From assembly GCA_021234155.1 (NCBI GenBank), contig JAJEKV010000032.1:4221835-4285834 (forward strand): a stretch of DNA of 64,000 nucleotides. Direction: 5' to 3'. This stretch comes from Isoetes taiwanensis. Lineage: Eukaryota > Streptophyta > Lycopodiopsida > Isoetales > Isoetaceae. Of the stretch, positions 1 to 11,369 are shown one piece after another; the first letter of the stretch is position 1, and each line of letters opens with the position of its first letter. Under the pieces are notes generated by a model. That model saw only the letters and a list, made by a program, of their open reading frames with translations. It was not told the origin of the DNA and ran no database searches. The translations under genes were made by a program, and so were the position numbers.

Positions 1-150
1 ATCGGAAGTCGGGAGCGTTGATATGGATAACATGTCCGTAAGATAGAAACTTCTATTGATCATGTTGCTTCTGCAACTATCAGAAGCTCTCCTTGCATTG
101 GCAGCATGAAGACATTGGGAAGTTTGAGACCAGTTTTTATGGTCTTCAGT

Positions 151-212
151 GTCTATGGTTGCCTAAACTATGGTCAACGTCAGTCTATGGTTGCCTAAAC
201 TATGGTCAACGT
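151..212. repeat. 32-bp tandem duplication
   Basis: A 30-bp stretch beginning GTCTATGGTTGCC is present at 151-180 and repeated exactly at 183-212, giving a 32-bp period. No gene is recognised around it. The short open frames that cross it on either strand show no recognisable domain. Confidence 0.85.
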
Positions 213-2980
213 CTGGCCTAACCTTTAATCTGGTCAAATTCGTTAACATGTATACACGCTATACAGATATTCAAATGTTGTGCCCATACATTTCAAAAAG
301 AGATGCCGTAGCCAATGGGTGTAGCTTGATCCCATTTCCTTTATTTGCAGACCTTGGTGTTGAATGGATTGTAACAATCGGTGGAGCATTCACTATGTAT
401 GTATTTGGACCACATTTAGCAGCACAAGTGCACAACAATCCTTGCATCATACTTTGATGTTCAAATCTCAAATTGGCACTTTTTATTGTTCACATTGTAC
501 ATCCATGAGAAATGTTTTTCTACCTACATTTCTGCAAAAATAGCACTGGAATAATGTCCTTATGTCTTATTCTTTAAGCATTGTGAAGATTAATAAGATG
601 GGAAAGCTTGGCAACTTATATTTTAGGTTTGTTATTTAACTTCTTTCAAGCTCTTTAAGGTGGGCATCAAGGTCAAAACCTCTACGAGCAATTACTACAA
701 TCCAAAAGCATTCAACAAATTCAATGCCTCCATCATAATTGTTAACTAAAGCTTTTTAAATTAGCAATGACCAAGAAACTCAAAGAAATGGAAAAGAAAG
801 AAAGCAAAATGAATTTAAATGAAAGGAAATGATGTAAGAGACTAGCCAACAAAAACTCTTTAAAGACAAAGAACCAACATAATGTCTTATACATTAAACA
901 CTACGGGCTAAATGCACAACCAACCTAGGGCACAAGAGAAACCTTATCTAGGCCAAATGCATGCAGTATCATCATGTATATTATGATAGTCTTTGTTCAT
1001 TGATTCCAAACTTAGCCCAACAATGCTGAACTTCGTTTTCTATACAAAACTAATGCTTTTGAAATTCAAAAGACCTTTATGCTTAGCATGCCACTACAAT
1101 GGAATAGAATAATATCTACAATAATGTCGCATGTTGTCATTTCGTAAATAAATTATGCATTTCATTACACAAAATCAATACATTCTTTGAACACAATCAA
1201 CCAATAGATTCTTGGAACAAAACCAACCAAATTCGCATGGGCACTATACTAAACAATAAAAGCAACTTTAAAGTCTTGGATGGAATAACATGGCACAAAA
1301 TCTGCTAATACCAACATAAAGGGAAGAATGGAGGAGTTGCACTAGCTGGACAACTCAGTATTATTGTTGCCTTATTATTTACAAGTTTCCAACTTATGCC
1401 CAGCAACGCTGGGCACCATTACTAGTTTCTAAGAATATCAAAGGTATGATTGGGCATTGATGGGCTATCATCACATTTCTACCTTATGCTCAGCAACGCT
1501 GGGCACTATAACTAGTAAAGCCATAAGAATATACAAACTACCCTTATAAAAAAGTCTTATAACTTTTTTTTTTTAATCGGAAAAAAGCACATAAATATGA
1601 ATAGGATATAGGATAAATCCTTATATGCCGTTTTTTTGATCAACCGTATATCCTGTTATATTTTCAGCGAACCGAAAGATCATTTTTTGGACCGGAAATT
1701 CTGTAAGCGCCTAACGTAGTTTTGAACAAAAGGCTAAAAAACAAGAAATTTCCTCGATGTGGACGTTTACGGGCTGGAAAAATACCTTAATGGTTAGAAT
1801 ACCATTGTAGTAAAAAGGGTGAGCACCCCCGAATAGTGGGGATGCCACCAACGAGTTGCATATAGCAGCGTGATTGCCCGGCCGGTAGTGGAAAAATGGC
1901 GATTTTGGCTGGCAGAGGAGTCCAAAGGGAGACAGAGGGAAGAAGCCGGAAGGCAGAATTGAAAGAGGAGAGAGCCATTTTGTCCAGAACAGAATAAGCA
2001 ATTCAAAAAGAAGGATTTGGGTTGACATATCTGCTAGACCGAGAGTTGCAGCAGGAAGGCTTTATCCTGGTAAGTTCTGTGCTGGATGTAATCCGATTAT
2101 GGCCTTTATGGCATCCTCTACTGTACTAAATATACAGATTAAAAAATTACCATAGGTGATAAAGATCTAAAGTAACTGGCGTAGACTTAGGCCTGGGGCC
2201 AGAACTATACCTTGAACCAATCCCCTCTTGTAGTAGCAACCAAGAGTCTGCTGGCCAGTAGTATGGTACGGAGCTAGCCTCTTCCTTCTAATGCCCTCTG
2301 TTATGTATGGAGGCAAGCATAAGCTTGTTTCATAAACTCCAATATAATGGTGAGACAAGTATATGATCTTGGTATGGACAAGCTCATGTATTTGTCAACA
2401 GACCAGAGGTACTTGGAAGTTCTATGGAGCCGTGCTCCATTATGGAAATATCTGGGATAAGCACAATATGTACTTATCCAAGGGAGTTATGCAGGCATAC
2501 GATTAGATGAGCGAGTCTCATCTAGTTAAGAACCATTGGGATTGGTGAGGTAAAAACTCGTCACTGGGTGATGAGCGAAACCAACAGTCTAACAGCCTAA
2601 GTTCTTAATAGCATGCTTGCAATATTGTCCCTTACACTGGATCCACCAGCGGGGGGTTCTAGACGACGTACTGTCTAGATACTGTCTGCATATATTTCTG
2701 GAGTTATATTTTACTTTGAGTTATATTTGACTTTGCATAAACTGAACCAATTTTTATCAATCCTTTTTGTTCATACTGATATACAAACAAATACAGAGTA
2801 TGTAGAAGGGCAAGTTTGGAAAGTCAGGGCATAGATAATGCTCACGGCAGGACTTGCGCATACTCATTGTGGGAATAGCGTAATGATTAGAGTAAGTGCT
2901 TCTTTAAGAAATGTACAGACTAAGCACATCAATAATTGCTAACTCTAGGGATTGTTGGTTAAGCTAACCAGTGTTAACAG
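213..2980. other. flanking DNA without a recognised gene; possible 5' exon of the PPR gene
   Basis: Nothing with a recognisable protein domain is seen here on either strand. The stretch 1897-2070 is richer in purines and GC than its surroundings and ends at a strong donor-like site (CCTG|GTAAGT near 2070/2071). It could be a 5' untranslated exon of the PPR gene, joining the acceptor-like TTAACAG at 2974-2980. Read in the frame of the PPR protein this exon has a stop and no ATG, so it would not supply the start. This is inference from splice-site appearance only. Confidence 0.3.
1393..1516. repeat. pair of small hairpin-bearing repeats
   Basis: A 34-bp segment with the hairpin GCCCAGC-AAC-GCTGGGC occurs at 1393-1426 and again, with a few substitutions, at 1483-1516. 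Both end in ACTAGT. They look like remnants of a short repetitive element; the family is not recognised. Confidence 0.6.
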
Positions 2981-5569
2981 GAAAACGCAGGTGCTAGTTG
3001 GCTCGAGCAGAAACCTATTCACGAGTTACATAACTGGTTTGATTTCGCTAAGGGAATTGGGAAAAGAGAATGCCATGACAAGCATAGAGATGCTCTTTTG
3101 TTTCCAAGACGTGATTTTAGCATAGAGGAATGTCCTTCTAGGATACGTTCAGATGCATCTGAAAAAAGGAAACCACGAGGAAATATACAACAGGGTCCGC
3201 TAATTTTAGAGGAGACCCTAGGTTTATCCCACCAATCATCTGAGCCACCTCCAATTAGAAATGTTGTTAGTGTCTTACACAAATACCGGAAATGCAAGGA
3301 CCTTGCCTATGCCAAGTGTGTGCTTTCATGTATTACCAAATTCGAGTTGGATACTCATACAGTTGTTGGAAACTATATTGTGCCAATGTTTGTAGGGTGT
3401 GGGAGTCTAGCTGATGCTCAAGAAGCTTTTGACAGACTGAGTCATCCCAATATTCATTCTTGGACTTCAATAATATTAGGATATATTGAATGTGGACACC
3501 TGTGCCATGCCCTCAGTCTTCGCCATTATATGCAAGTCAGTGGCATACAACCTAACAGTTATACGCTCGTGGCCTTACTTAGTGCTTGTTCTGCGCTGAA
3601 GGATTTGAAAAATGGTCTGTTGATTCTTGATGGTGTCAGAGAAAATAGATTGGAAAAGAATCCCTTTGTTGCTAGTGCTCTTGTCAATATGTATGCCAAA
3701 TGTGGTTTACTTGCAGAGGCACAGGAAGTGTTTGACAAGTTGTCGTATCGGAACGTTGTATCTTGGACTACACTTATTTCTGGATATGTAGAGTATGGAT
3801 TTGGTTGTGAGGCACTGAAATGTTTCCGACAGATGCAAGTGGAAGGTGTCTCTCCAAATGCTGCAACATTCGTTTGCTGCTTGAAAGCTTGTGCTCTTTT
3901 AAAAGCCATAGACAAAGGCCGTGAAATTCACATTCAGATTGCAGAGAAAGGTCTAGAGAAAGATCGCTTTATTTGTTGCAGTTTGATTGACATGTATTCT
4001 AAATGTGGCGCTGTGGAGAAGGCACAGGATGTCTTTTCCCAGTTGTCTACCCAGGACGTTGTGTCCTGGAATGCACTAATTGCAGGATATATTGAAAATG
4101 GTCTTAACGAGGAAGCTTTAAAGTGTTTTGAGAGGATGCAACATGGTGTGCATCCAAATGATGTGACATTTGTTTGCCTTCTGAAGGCATGTGGTAACTT
4201 AGGAGCCATAGATAAGGGTTGGGAATTACACTCTTTAATTGCATCAAAGGGATTGCTACAAATGCTTTTTGTTGGCAGTGCTTTGGTTGACATGTATATT
4301 AAATGTGGCTCACTTGTAGAAGCACAAAGTGTCTTTGATAAACTGCCTACTAGAAATGTCGTGACTTGGACAACCTTAATTATGGGATATGCTGACCATG
4401 GACCCTGTGAAAAAGCCCTGAAGTGTCTTGAGAAGATGCAGGGTGAGGGTTTGTGTCCAAACACGGTAACATTTGTTTGCTGTTTGAGAGCCTGTAGCAG
4501 TATAGGGGCTGTAAACAAAGGTCGAAAATTACATTTGCAAATTATAGAAAGGGGATATGAAAGAGATGCTTTTGTTGGAAGTGCTTTGGTTGACATGTAT
4601 GGCAAATGTGGTTTCCCTAGAGAAGCAAGAGAGGTCTTTGACAAGCTGCCTATTCCCGATCTTGCATCATGGAATGCTATGCTAAGAGGACATGGCATGA
4701 ACAATGAGGGTAATATGGCCATACAATGTTTCTGTAAGATGCAAGAAGCTGGTATAAGACCAGATGCAATCACATTCATATGCCTTCTTGCTGCATGCAG
4801 CCGTGCTAATCTTGTTTCTAAAGGTCAGGAGTATTTCAAAACAATGACAGAGTATGGAATCAGCGCGACATCAGATCACTATACTTGCATGGTTGATCTA
4901 CTTGCGAGGTCAGGCTATTTGTATGAGGCAGAGAAATTGCTTGAAACTGCACCACATATGTCATCTGAGGAAGCATGGGTAGCCTTGCTTAGTGCCTGTA
5001 AAAGTTATGGTGAATGTGAAGTAGGCCAAAGATCCTTTCAGAAGCTAATGCAAATCAATCCTCGAAGTGCTGCTTCTTATGTGCTTATGGCGGGTGTATA
5101 TGCAAGTATTGGGAAGTTAGATTCTGCAATAAGAATTGAGGAAATGAGAAGAGATGCAGGGGCAAAGAAAAAGCCCGCAAAATCCTTTATAGAGGTGAAT
5201 GATGAGATACATGAGTTTGTGGTTGGTGATCAATATGAAGCAGTGTCCGTGATTTTGGAACATCTAAGCCTTAGAATACAAGGAGGAGGATATGTGCCAA
5301 GTACAGAGATGATTTTGAAACCTGTATCAGAGATGGGGAAGGAAGCAGAGTTATGTGGGCATGCAGAGAAAATAGCAATTGGGTTTGGGCTTCTCCACAC
5401 GCCACAAGGACAATCGTTGCATGTGTCTAAGAACATGAGAATGTGCAGAGACTGTCATAATGCAACTAAAATTATATCGAGGACGGAAAGGCGGGAGATC
5501 ATTGTCCGTGAGAGCAACTGGGTTCATCATTTCAAAGCAGGTCTATGTTGTTGTGGGGACATGTGGTAA
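2981..5569 (+). CDS. PLS-class pentatricopeptide repeat protein with C-terminal E/DYW domain
   Basis: This is an uninterrupted frame of about 860 codons. Proteins of this class bind organellar transcripts and, through the DYW cytidine-deaminase domain, direct C-to-U RNA editing in mitochondria or plastids. About five P-L-S triplets with roughly 100-residue periodicity are visible (repeated SALVDMYxKCG, VVSWTTLIxGY, PNxxTFVCxLKACxxL). They are followed by an E-type linker and a DYW domain with GGYVPSTE (PG box), GHAEKIA (the HxE zinc and catalytic motif, usually HSE), CRDCH, HHFKAG and the terminus CCCGDMW. The last triplet DMW replaces DYW. No in-frame ATG precedes the first repeats: the frame is open from an acceptor-like site at 2980, and the first in-frame Met is about 95 codons past the TTG at 3098. 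The true start is therefore probably in an upstream exon, or has been lost. Class assignment is firm; editing target and organelle cannot be told. Confidence 0.85.
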   Translation, partial: ENAGASWLEQKPIHELHNWFDFAKGIGKRECHDKHRDALLFPRRDFSIEECPSRIRSDASEKRKPRGNIQQGPLILEETLGLSHQSSEPPPIRNVVSVLHKYRKCKDLAYAKCVLSCITKFELDTHTVVGNYIVPMFVGCGSLADAQEAFDRLSHPNIHSWTSIILGYIECGHLCHALSLRHYMQVSGIQPNSYTLVALLSACSALKDLKNGLLILDGVRENRLEKNPFVASALVNMYAKCGLLAEAQEVFDKLSYRNVVSWTTLISGYVEYGFGCEALKCFRQMQVEGVSPNAATFVCCLKACALLKAIDKGREIHIQIAEKGLEKDRFICCSLIDMYSKCGAVEKAQDVFSQLSTQDVVSWNALIAGYIENGLNEEALKCFERMQHGVHPNDVTFVCLLKACGNLGAIDKGWELHSLIASKGLLQMLFVGSALVDMYIKCGSLVEAQSVFDKLPTRNVVTWTTLIMGYADHGPCEKALKCLEKMQGEGLCPNTVTFVCCLRACSSIGAVNKGRKLHLQIIERGYERDAFVGSALVDMYGKCGFPREAREVFDKLPIPDLASWNAMLRGHGMNNEGNMAIQCFCKMQEAGIRPDAITFICLLAACSRANLVSKGQEYFKTMTEYGISATSDHYTCMVDLLARSGYLYEAEKLLETAPHMSSEEAWVALLSACKSYGECEVGQRSFQKLMQINPRSAASYVLMAGVYASIGKLDSAIRIEEMRRDAGAKKKPAKSFIEVNDEIHEFVVGDQYEAVSVILEHLSLRIQGGGYVPSTEMILKPVSEMGKEAELCGHAEKIAIGFGLLHTPQGQSLHVSKNMRMCRDCHNATKIISRTERREIIVRESNWVHHFKAGLCCCGDMW

Positions 5570-7335
5570 ATCATCTTCTCACAGGCGTTTGAGTTGAAAA
5601 CCTTTTGGGTTGTCCCAAATATTCTGTAGGATATGCTGTTTGTTGCAGGAATCTTCTGTTTGGACGTCCCTGATTGAAAAACTTACTTGCTAAGGGCAAG
5701 TTGCATGGCTAGAATTGAAGGGGATGGATTCCTGGAAGTGCGGTTTGGCAAGGGTTTATTAGATTGTGATTGGGAAGCAGGTTGCATGCTCTCCAAATAT
5801 CAATAGTGAAAGTATTCGAAATGGTTCCAATAAAAGTTTTACAGGTGAAGGCAGGGCGGGCACTATGGGTTGCCCTTATGAATGGAATTAAGACATTTGT
5901 GAATTCAACTAAGTTAGTTGTGCATTAAGATGCAAATAATTGTGCAATTTGCACAAGATTGTAGATCACATGATTGTACAGTAGTATGCTAAACTACGGC
6001 TATGCATTGCCTAGTTAACCACTACATCAGCTATACTAATCTGCCTAGTCTCTCTGAAATATTACTTTGATCTGCCCATATCTTGTTGTACTGTTAAAGT
6101 CGTTGATCAAATGACTTGTTTTGTAGTTTTGTTCTTACGTTGCTGCATACCCATTGTTTTCCTTTAAGATGCATTATCATTGGATGGATGACAAAATAGA
6201 CTAGTTCATTTTTCCAGTTGTAAGTTTCGAAATCCTACTCTCTTGGTTAAGCTTGCATTGCGAGGTTAATGTGTCTTTTGAGACGACTCCTTATTTTAAT
6301 TGGTGAACAAAATGTTAATTCTAGGAATCTCATTTATACTCCCATGGTAAGCAGACAACATGATATTTTGGGAAGGCTCCCAAAAAATTCCCTTGTGTTT
6401 TATATGATATTTTGGGAAGGCTCCCAAAAAATTCCCTTGTGTTTTATATGATTGTGAATACCATATAGATGAACCCGTTTCTATAAGCAAATAACTGTAA
6501 GTTGGAAGCTGTAAGTGAAGTAGCTATAAGTGAGTAGATGAACGACCTGTCTTTTGGTTAAGGAATTTGAGGCCTGCAGTGGTCACTCTATTTGTGCAAA
6601 GTATGCTTCAGCTTACTGCTTCAATAAATGTTTAGCCCATCTTGATGAGTCAATTTTCAGACCTTGGTAACCGCACTTCAACGTGCTAAAAGCTCAACAG
6701 AACCAGCAGAATGGAAGCATTCCTGGACAATCGGGCTGTTATCAGACAAGTTCATGGGTAATTCCAGACACCTCTAGCAACAATTTCCTGCTATATCTTT
6801 TGCTAGAAACTAGCATCTTTTCAGGCGACCGCTAGTTGACCAATGCACGCGCCTATGCAAGAAAAGAAAATCCTCCATAGCCTTGCTTCCTGGTTTTATG
6901 GAACGTGGGGTGAATCTTGCGAGCGAGTTCATTTTGAAAAGTACTATGTGGTTAGAAGTCCATATGGCAAACTGCAACTAGTTCCGTCAGTGTCTAATAG
7001 CACTGTAAAATAAATTACCATCCAAGATAAACCGCAGTGCATTGAGTTTCATACTTGGAGATATCTGTAGCAGATCATGAAGAAGTTATTCTTTGTTTGT
7101 ACTACTTATTGCCAAAATATCTAGCTAGCAAGTGATTATTGCATGGGATTGGTTCACCAACTGGAGTCATGCAGATACCCTATCAGTGGGCACTGTGATA
7201 AACTTCCACGGTTTTAGTCTGGTATTTGGAATTCAGACTGGTATTTGGAATTCAGTGGTCTGGCCTAAGATTTGACTGGCCTAAGATCTGACTGGTGTAG
7301 AGTATGGAAACCGTATAATTTGAGGGATCTGAGGA
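5570..7335. other. intergenic DNA 3' of the PPR gene
   Basis: No gene is recognised. Besides the 44-bp tandem repeat at 6362-6449, an 18-bp direct repeat beginning CTGGTATTTGG occurs at 7219-7236 and 7238-7255. A short duplicated motif TGGCCTAAGAT follows, just left of the HUH-element homology. Confidence 0.6.
6362..6449. repeat. 44-bp exact tandem repeat with internal hairpin
   Basis: Two exact 44-bp copies (6362-6405 and 6406-6449). Each contains the inverted repeat TTTTGGGA-AGGC-TCCCAAAA. Confidence 0.85.
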
Positions 7336-9560
7336 GCTTGTTGGCATTTAGATGTCCTATGAGGAACGGGCTAATGTCTGCGGCCATTTGCAATGTCTGG
7401 AAATGGAATGGGGAGATTTCACGTGATGGATTTGGGTTGCCTGACAGCGAGCTGCTTCATGCCTATGAAGATGGGAATCGACAGTGGTTTTGTATGTGCC
7501 GAGGATGTCTGCGGGAGGGGCGATTGGAGGTAAGAATCTTGATTTGCTGTGGTTGAATGATTGAATTTATTTTTGTTTTCCTTCGAACTTGGTGCAAGCG
7601 CAGTAGCAGCATGAAATCAGAGGTTCTTGGCTGCGTTTGTGGTCGTGCATGTGTCTGATTGGGATTTTCCGACCAAGTCTGATAGCTTAGTTAATATTGT
7701 GGCTGTGGTTTAAACTTATCGGGATTGTACGGTAGATGCAAATCGTGCCCATTGAGTCCTTGAAGGAGAGCCGACCGGTGGATTTACCTGTGGTCAGGTC
7801 TGACAGTTAAAATTCGGCCTGTGATTTAAAATTACCGAATCCCATACCCCTTTGGGACAACGCTGGACTCCCGAGGCAGAGAGTGAGGAGATGCTTTGAA
7901 AGGCGGCCGGGTGCTCTGAAACTTTTGGACGATTCCTTCTTGTTGGAGCTATGGATATTCGTAGAGCAGCAAGATTGAGAGTGAAGGTGCACAAGTTGGC
8001 TCTGCCAAAGGTCATTCTGGAGGAATCTAAGTGTTTGCGATGCAAAGGGTTTGATGGGAGGCAATTCCAACATTGTCTTGACGCAGAGGGCAGGTTGGCT
8101 GAGAGCAGTGCAGCTTGCGAGTTGAGGAATAGGAGACACAGGTCTACAATTGAGGAGGTCAGTTGGGGAGGATGCTGTGATGGAGGCGGGTTGGCCGTCA
8201 ATAGGCAGGAGGCCAGGCGGGTTGGCCGTCAATAGGCAGGAGGGCAGCTTTGTGAGTAAAGGCCTGAATGGGCGAGAGGGCAGCTTTGTGAGTAAAGACC
8301 TGCCAGTGGTCTATGAAGATCGTGGCCCATTTGTGTTTCCACAAGCTGCAGCAGGAAAATGCGGTATAGAACGTGGTGGAGGTGGAAGGGCAAGATCTGC
8401 GACTAGAGGTAGTGGCCTTGGGCGAGGAAGGGGTGGACGTGGAAGGGGGAGACAAGTCAGAATTTGTGAGCCCATTCATGATACTCTGCACGAAAAGCAT
8501 GTAGAAGAAGCTGAAGGGGAGGGAATCACATATGTGACAAGAGGTCGGGGTGCAAAACGGGGTCGAGGGAGAGGAAAGAGGATTGCAAGTATGTTTGAAG
8601 AGCACCTTGGTGTGGACATTAGAGGGGGAGCCGGCGAAGAGGTTATCGATATGCCCTCGGTTCAAGATGTGTCAGTAACTATTGTATTTGGAGGTGCAGA
8701 TGTGCCCATTGCATTGTATGAGCGTGTGGTGGATTTTATGAAGCAAAATTGCAAAGCCGGTGTTGTAGCACTCGAAAGGGAATCTTCTTTAGATCATTTG
8801 CAGGTGCAGGCAGTCTTTCGCTTGCATGCGAAGACGCTTGCAAGTGTAAATATTAGGATCAAGAATTTCCTTGGCTGGAGCTATAGCAGACCTACGGGGG
8901 CGATGATTTTATGCAAAGCTTTGACAGGAAGTCGGCTCCATTGTTTTGAAGGGTTGGTTGGTTATTGCTTAAAAGACCTGGTAAATTGCATTTTAAGGCG
9001 CATTTGCACAACGTAAACGCTGAGCAGGTCAAGGTTGGCAAGGAGTTACATGTGCTATATGGCGCTGGAGATGTGAAGAATTTAGTGATGCTTGATAATA
9101 GAAACATCATGGCCAGAGCCTTTCATTATCTGTTATACTATAGTGGCAGGTTTCGGACTGCATCGTTTATCCATACAGTGAAATGTATGTTGCAGACTGC
9201 GAAGTTCAGGCTAGCGAGTTCGTGGGTTCTGCCAAATAACTCGGCCTACATATCTTTGGAGCGGGTGCAAGCAGCATGGAGGATAATGCTTGCACCCGAG
9301 AGATGTGCTTACAAAGACGTAAGGATGGCTTTGTTTGGGAGCCAGCCAGGAATTGTGCCAGTTGAGAAAATTGGGAAAAGGAGGAAACGTATGTGGGATA
9401 AGCCAGGGACGTTTGATAATGGAGAGGAGGACGAGGATGGGAGCAATAATGAAGATGAATTCATTTATGCAGATAGTGGATTGGAGGCGCCCTATGCAGA
9501 GATTCCCGCTGATGATTGTGATTTCATTCCGTTGGATATGCATGATTGGACCTTTGATGT
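7336..9560 (+). pseudogene. Replitron-like HUH (Rep) transposase gene, left copy, disrupted
   Basis: A probable first exon ends at GAG|GTAAGA (donor at 7530) and contains a CMCRGC motif. The main frame runs from about 7951. It has a cysteine-bearing N-terminus (CLRCKGF), an Arg/Gly-rich basic stretch (about 8370-8470), then the Rep-like domain: a hydrophobic motif-I strand (VTIVFGG, about 8670), the metal-binding position reading HLQ at 8795-8803, and the tyrosine motif GYCLKD with the Tyr codon at 8963-8965. HUH enzymes nick one strand and stay bound through this tyrosine. Damage in this copy: a 31-bp tandem duplication near 8190-8250 that shifts frame, loss of one G near 8980 just after the tyrosine motif, and Gln in place of the second His of HUH (the right copy has HLH). 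The C-terminal part (8965-9560) carries an acidic region followed by IPLDMHDWTFDVA. Confidence 0.7.
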
Positions 9561-9628
9561 TGCTTCAGCTAGTATTTCGTGTGTCATAGCGGTATTGCTA
9601 ATTGCTGTGTTCTTTATGAGTGAGTGCA

Positions 9629-10155
9629 GGTGATGGACGAGATGTAGAGGTGATTGTTTTAAGCGACAGCTCTGATGAAGCGGTGTCAGACGGTCCGCAG
9701 TGGAGTCTGGAAGAGCAGAGGGGCCAGATAATATTGTGACACATTTACACGAGGCAGAGCAGTCGATTAGGGAGGTTTGTAAAGCTATGGGGAAGCTCCG
9801 CTTGACGCTTGCAGAGACGTTGGATCGTATTCAGGCAAGTGTGGATCTTGTCGAGAGGCATGGGATGAGCTCCATAATAATAATAATAATAATAATATTA
9901 TGATCACGTCCGCAAAAGACCTTGAAGGTCATGGAGCGAAGGTGGTTGCGTCCACATCTGAATCTCTGTAGAGGCCTCCTACTCAAGGAGCTTCGTGAGC
10001 TTGATGCTCTTAGACGCAGACATGATCCTTCCAGTATGGGTGCTCAAGGAAGAGAAATGTTGGGGAGTGGGAAGTTTCTAGAAAGCTCTAGATCTTGTAT
10101 ATGTGTTCTGGAGTGGTGCTTTTTTTGTGTGACAATGTATTGTATTGTAATGTAA
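9629..10155 (+). pseudogene. C-terminal segment of the left HUH element: SUMO-interaction-like motif plus leucine-rich helices
   Basis: After an acceptor-like GAGTGCAG (about 9629) the frame reads DVEVIVLSDSSDEAVSDG, a hydrophobic core followed by acidic and serine residues, as in SUMO-interaction motifs. It is followed by helical, Leu/Glu-rich sequence (EQSIREV, LAETLDRI, LLLKELRELDALRRRH). Compared with the right copy, this copy lacks 4 nt near 9692, which separates the motif from the helical part, and it has an ATA/AAT microsatellite expansion at 9871-9900. It is probably the last exon of the transposase or a second element protein; which of these cannot be settled by eye. Confidence 0.5.
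9871..9900. repeat. (ATA)n microsatellite expansion
   Basis: A run of ATA/AAT trinucleotides sits where the right HUH copy has only CCATAATAC. The expansion is therefore specific to the left copy and postdates their separation. Confidence 0.8.
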
Positions 10156-10380
10156 ATATGTGTGAGATCTTAATGTGGACATGTGTTTCTGAATATAACG
10201 ATGTGTATAGGTTGTAAGTGTAATGAATGATGAGATGAAATGTTTGTATGGTTCGATGTGACCTTAGAAAGTGGCAAAGTGTTTTCTTATGGAAAAAACA
10301 TTAACCGTCGATTTAGCATGATCTTGAGGATATACTCGAAATCAATGGCTCACATGAAACCATCCAAAAAAACCCATAAA

Positions 10381-10590
10381 CCCTTGAAATAGAGAATATA
10401 AGTATACTAAAATACTTATATTCCCTATTTCAAGTTGAAATAGGGAATATAAGTAAAATACTTATATTCCCTATTTCAACTTGAAATAGGGAATATAAGT
10501 ATTTTAGTATACTTATATTCTCTATTTCAAGGGGCCCTTGAAATAGAGAATATAAGTACTTTAGTATACTTATATTCTCTATTTCAAGGG
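10381..10590. repeat. cluster of four AT-rich hairpins at the centre of a 6-kb inverted repeat
   Basis: Four consecutive palindromic units: H1 10383-10434, H2 10435-10479, H3 10480-10531 and H4 10537-10588. Each begins with a (C)TTGAAATAG(A/G)GAATATAAGTA arm and ends with its complement. H3 is the exact reverse complement of H1, and H2 is its own palindrome, so H1-H2-H3 is one perfect palindrome centred near 10457. H3 and H4 are separated by GGGCCC. The units lie exactly where the 3' ends of two inverted element copies meet and probably correspond to terminal hairpins of the element. Confidence 0.9.
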
Positions 10591-10898
10591 TTTATGGGTT
10601 TTTTTGGATGGTTTCATGTGAGCCATTGATTTCGAGTATATCCTCAAGATCATGCTAAATCGACGGTTAATGTTTTTTCCATAAGAAAACACTTTGCCAC
10701 TTTCTAAGGTCACATCGAACCATACAAACATTCATCTCATCATTCATTACACTTACAACCTATACACATCGTTATATTCAGAAACACATGTCCACATTAA
10801 GATCTCACACATATTTACATTGCAATACAATACATTGTCACACAAAAAAGCACCACTTCAGAACACATATACAAGATCTAGAGCTTTCTAGAAACTTC

Positions 10899-11290
10899 CT
10901 ACTCCCCAACATTTCTCTTCCTTAAGCACCAATTGGAAGGATCATGTCTGCGTCTAAGAGCATCAAGCTCACGAAGCTCCTTGAGTAGGAGGCCTCTACA
11001 GAGATTCAGACGTGGACGCAACAAACCACCTTCTAGTATTATGGAGCTCACCCCATGCCTCTCGACAAGATTCACACTTGCCTGAATACGATCCAACGTC
11101 TCTGCAAGCGCCAAGCGGAGCTTCCCCACAGCTTCACAAACCTCCCTAATCGACTGCTCTGCCTCCTGTAAATGTGTCACAATATTATCTGCCCCTCTGC
11201 TCTTCCAGACTCCACTGCGGACCGTCCGTCTGACACCGCTTCATCGGAGCTGTCGCTTAAAACAATCACCTCTACATCTCGTCCATCACC
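10899..11290 (-). pseudogene. C-terminal segment of the right HUH element: SUMO-interaction-like motif plus leucine-rich helices
   Basis: Minus-strand counterpart of 9629-10155. The EVIVLSDSSDEA motif is conserved, followed by the same helical sequence ending ELDALRRRHDPSNW. Here the 4 nt missing in the left copy are present, but one C is missing near 11191, so the motif and the helical frame are again out of register, by a different lesion. Conservation of the protein pattern on both sides of both lesions supports a once-continuous coding exon. Confidence 0.5.
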
Positions 11291-11369
11291 TGCACCCACT
11301 CATAAAGAACACAGCAATTAGCAATACCTAGCGGACATTGCTATGACACACGAAATACTAGCTCAAGCA

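Larger units (their letters stand above)
7336..10380 (+). mobile_element. HUH-endonuclease (Replitron-like) element, left copy
   Basis: About 3.05 kb matches, in inverted orientation, the segment 10591-13695. The homology starts near 7336 (GCTTGTTGGCATTTAG) and runs through the coding region and about 270 bp of 3' noncoding DNA up to the central hairpins. The encoded protein has a rolling-circle Rep-like domain with a single tyrosine motif. That fits Replitrons, the eukaryotic HUH transposons reported as abundant in non-seed plants. True termini and any target duplication were not identified; the 5' limit given is only where similarity to the other copy starts. Confidence 0.7.

Noticed and set aside
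170-471. Two overlapping short ORFs on opposite strands
   Set aside because: No domain, no splice or promoter support, and one spans the 32-bp tandem repeat.
3934-4779. 281-codon antisense frame over the PPR gene
   Set aside because: Shadow of the PPR repeats; the sense protein explains the conservation.
7951-9560. Helitron transposase
   Set aside because: No RecD/Pif1 helicase domain and only one catalytic tyrosine motif; fits a Y1 HUH enzyme better.
9561-9633. Membrane segment (SCVIAVLLIAVFF) at the end of the left HUH frame
   Set aside because: Probably intron read-through: an acceptor-like GAGTGCAG follows and the right copy diverges here with stops.
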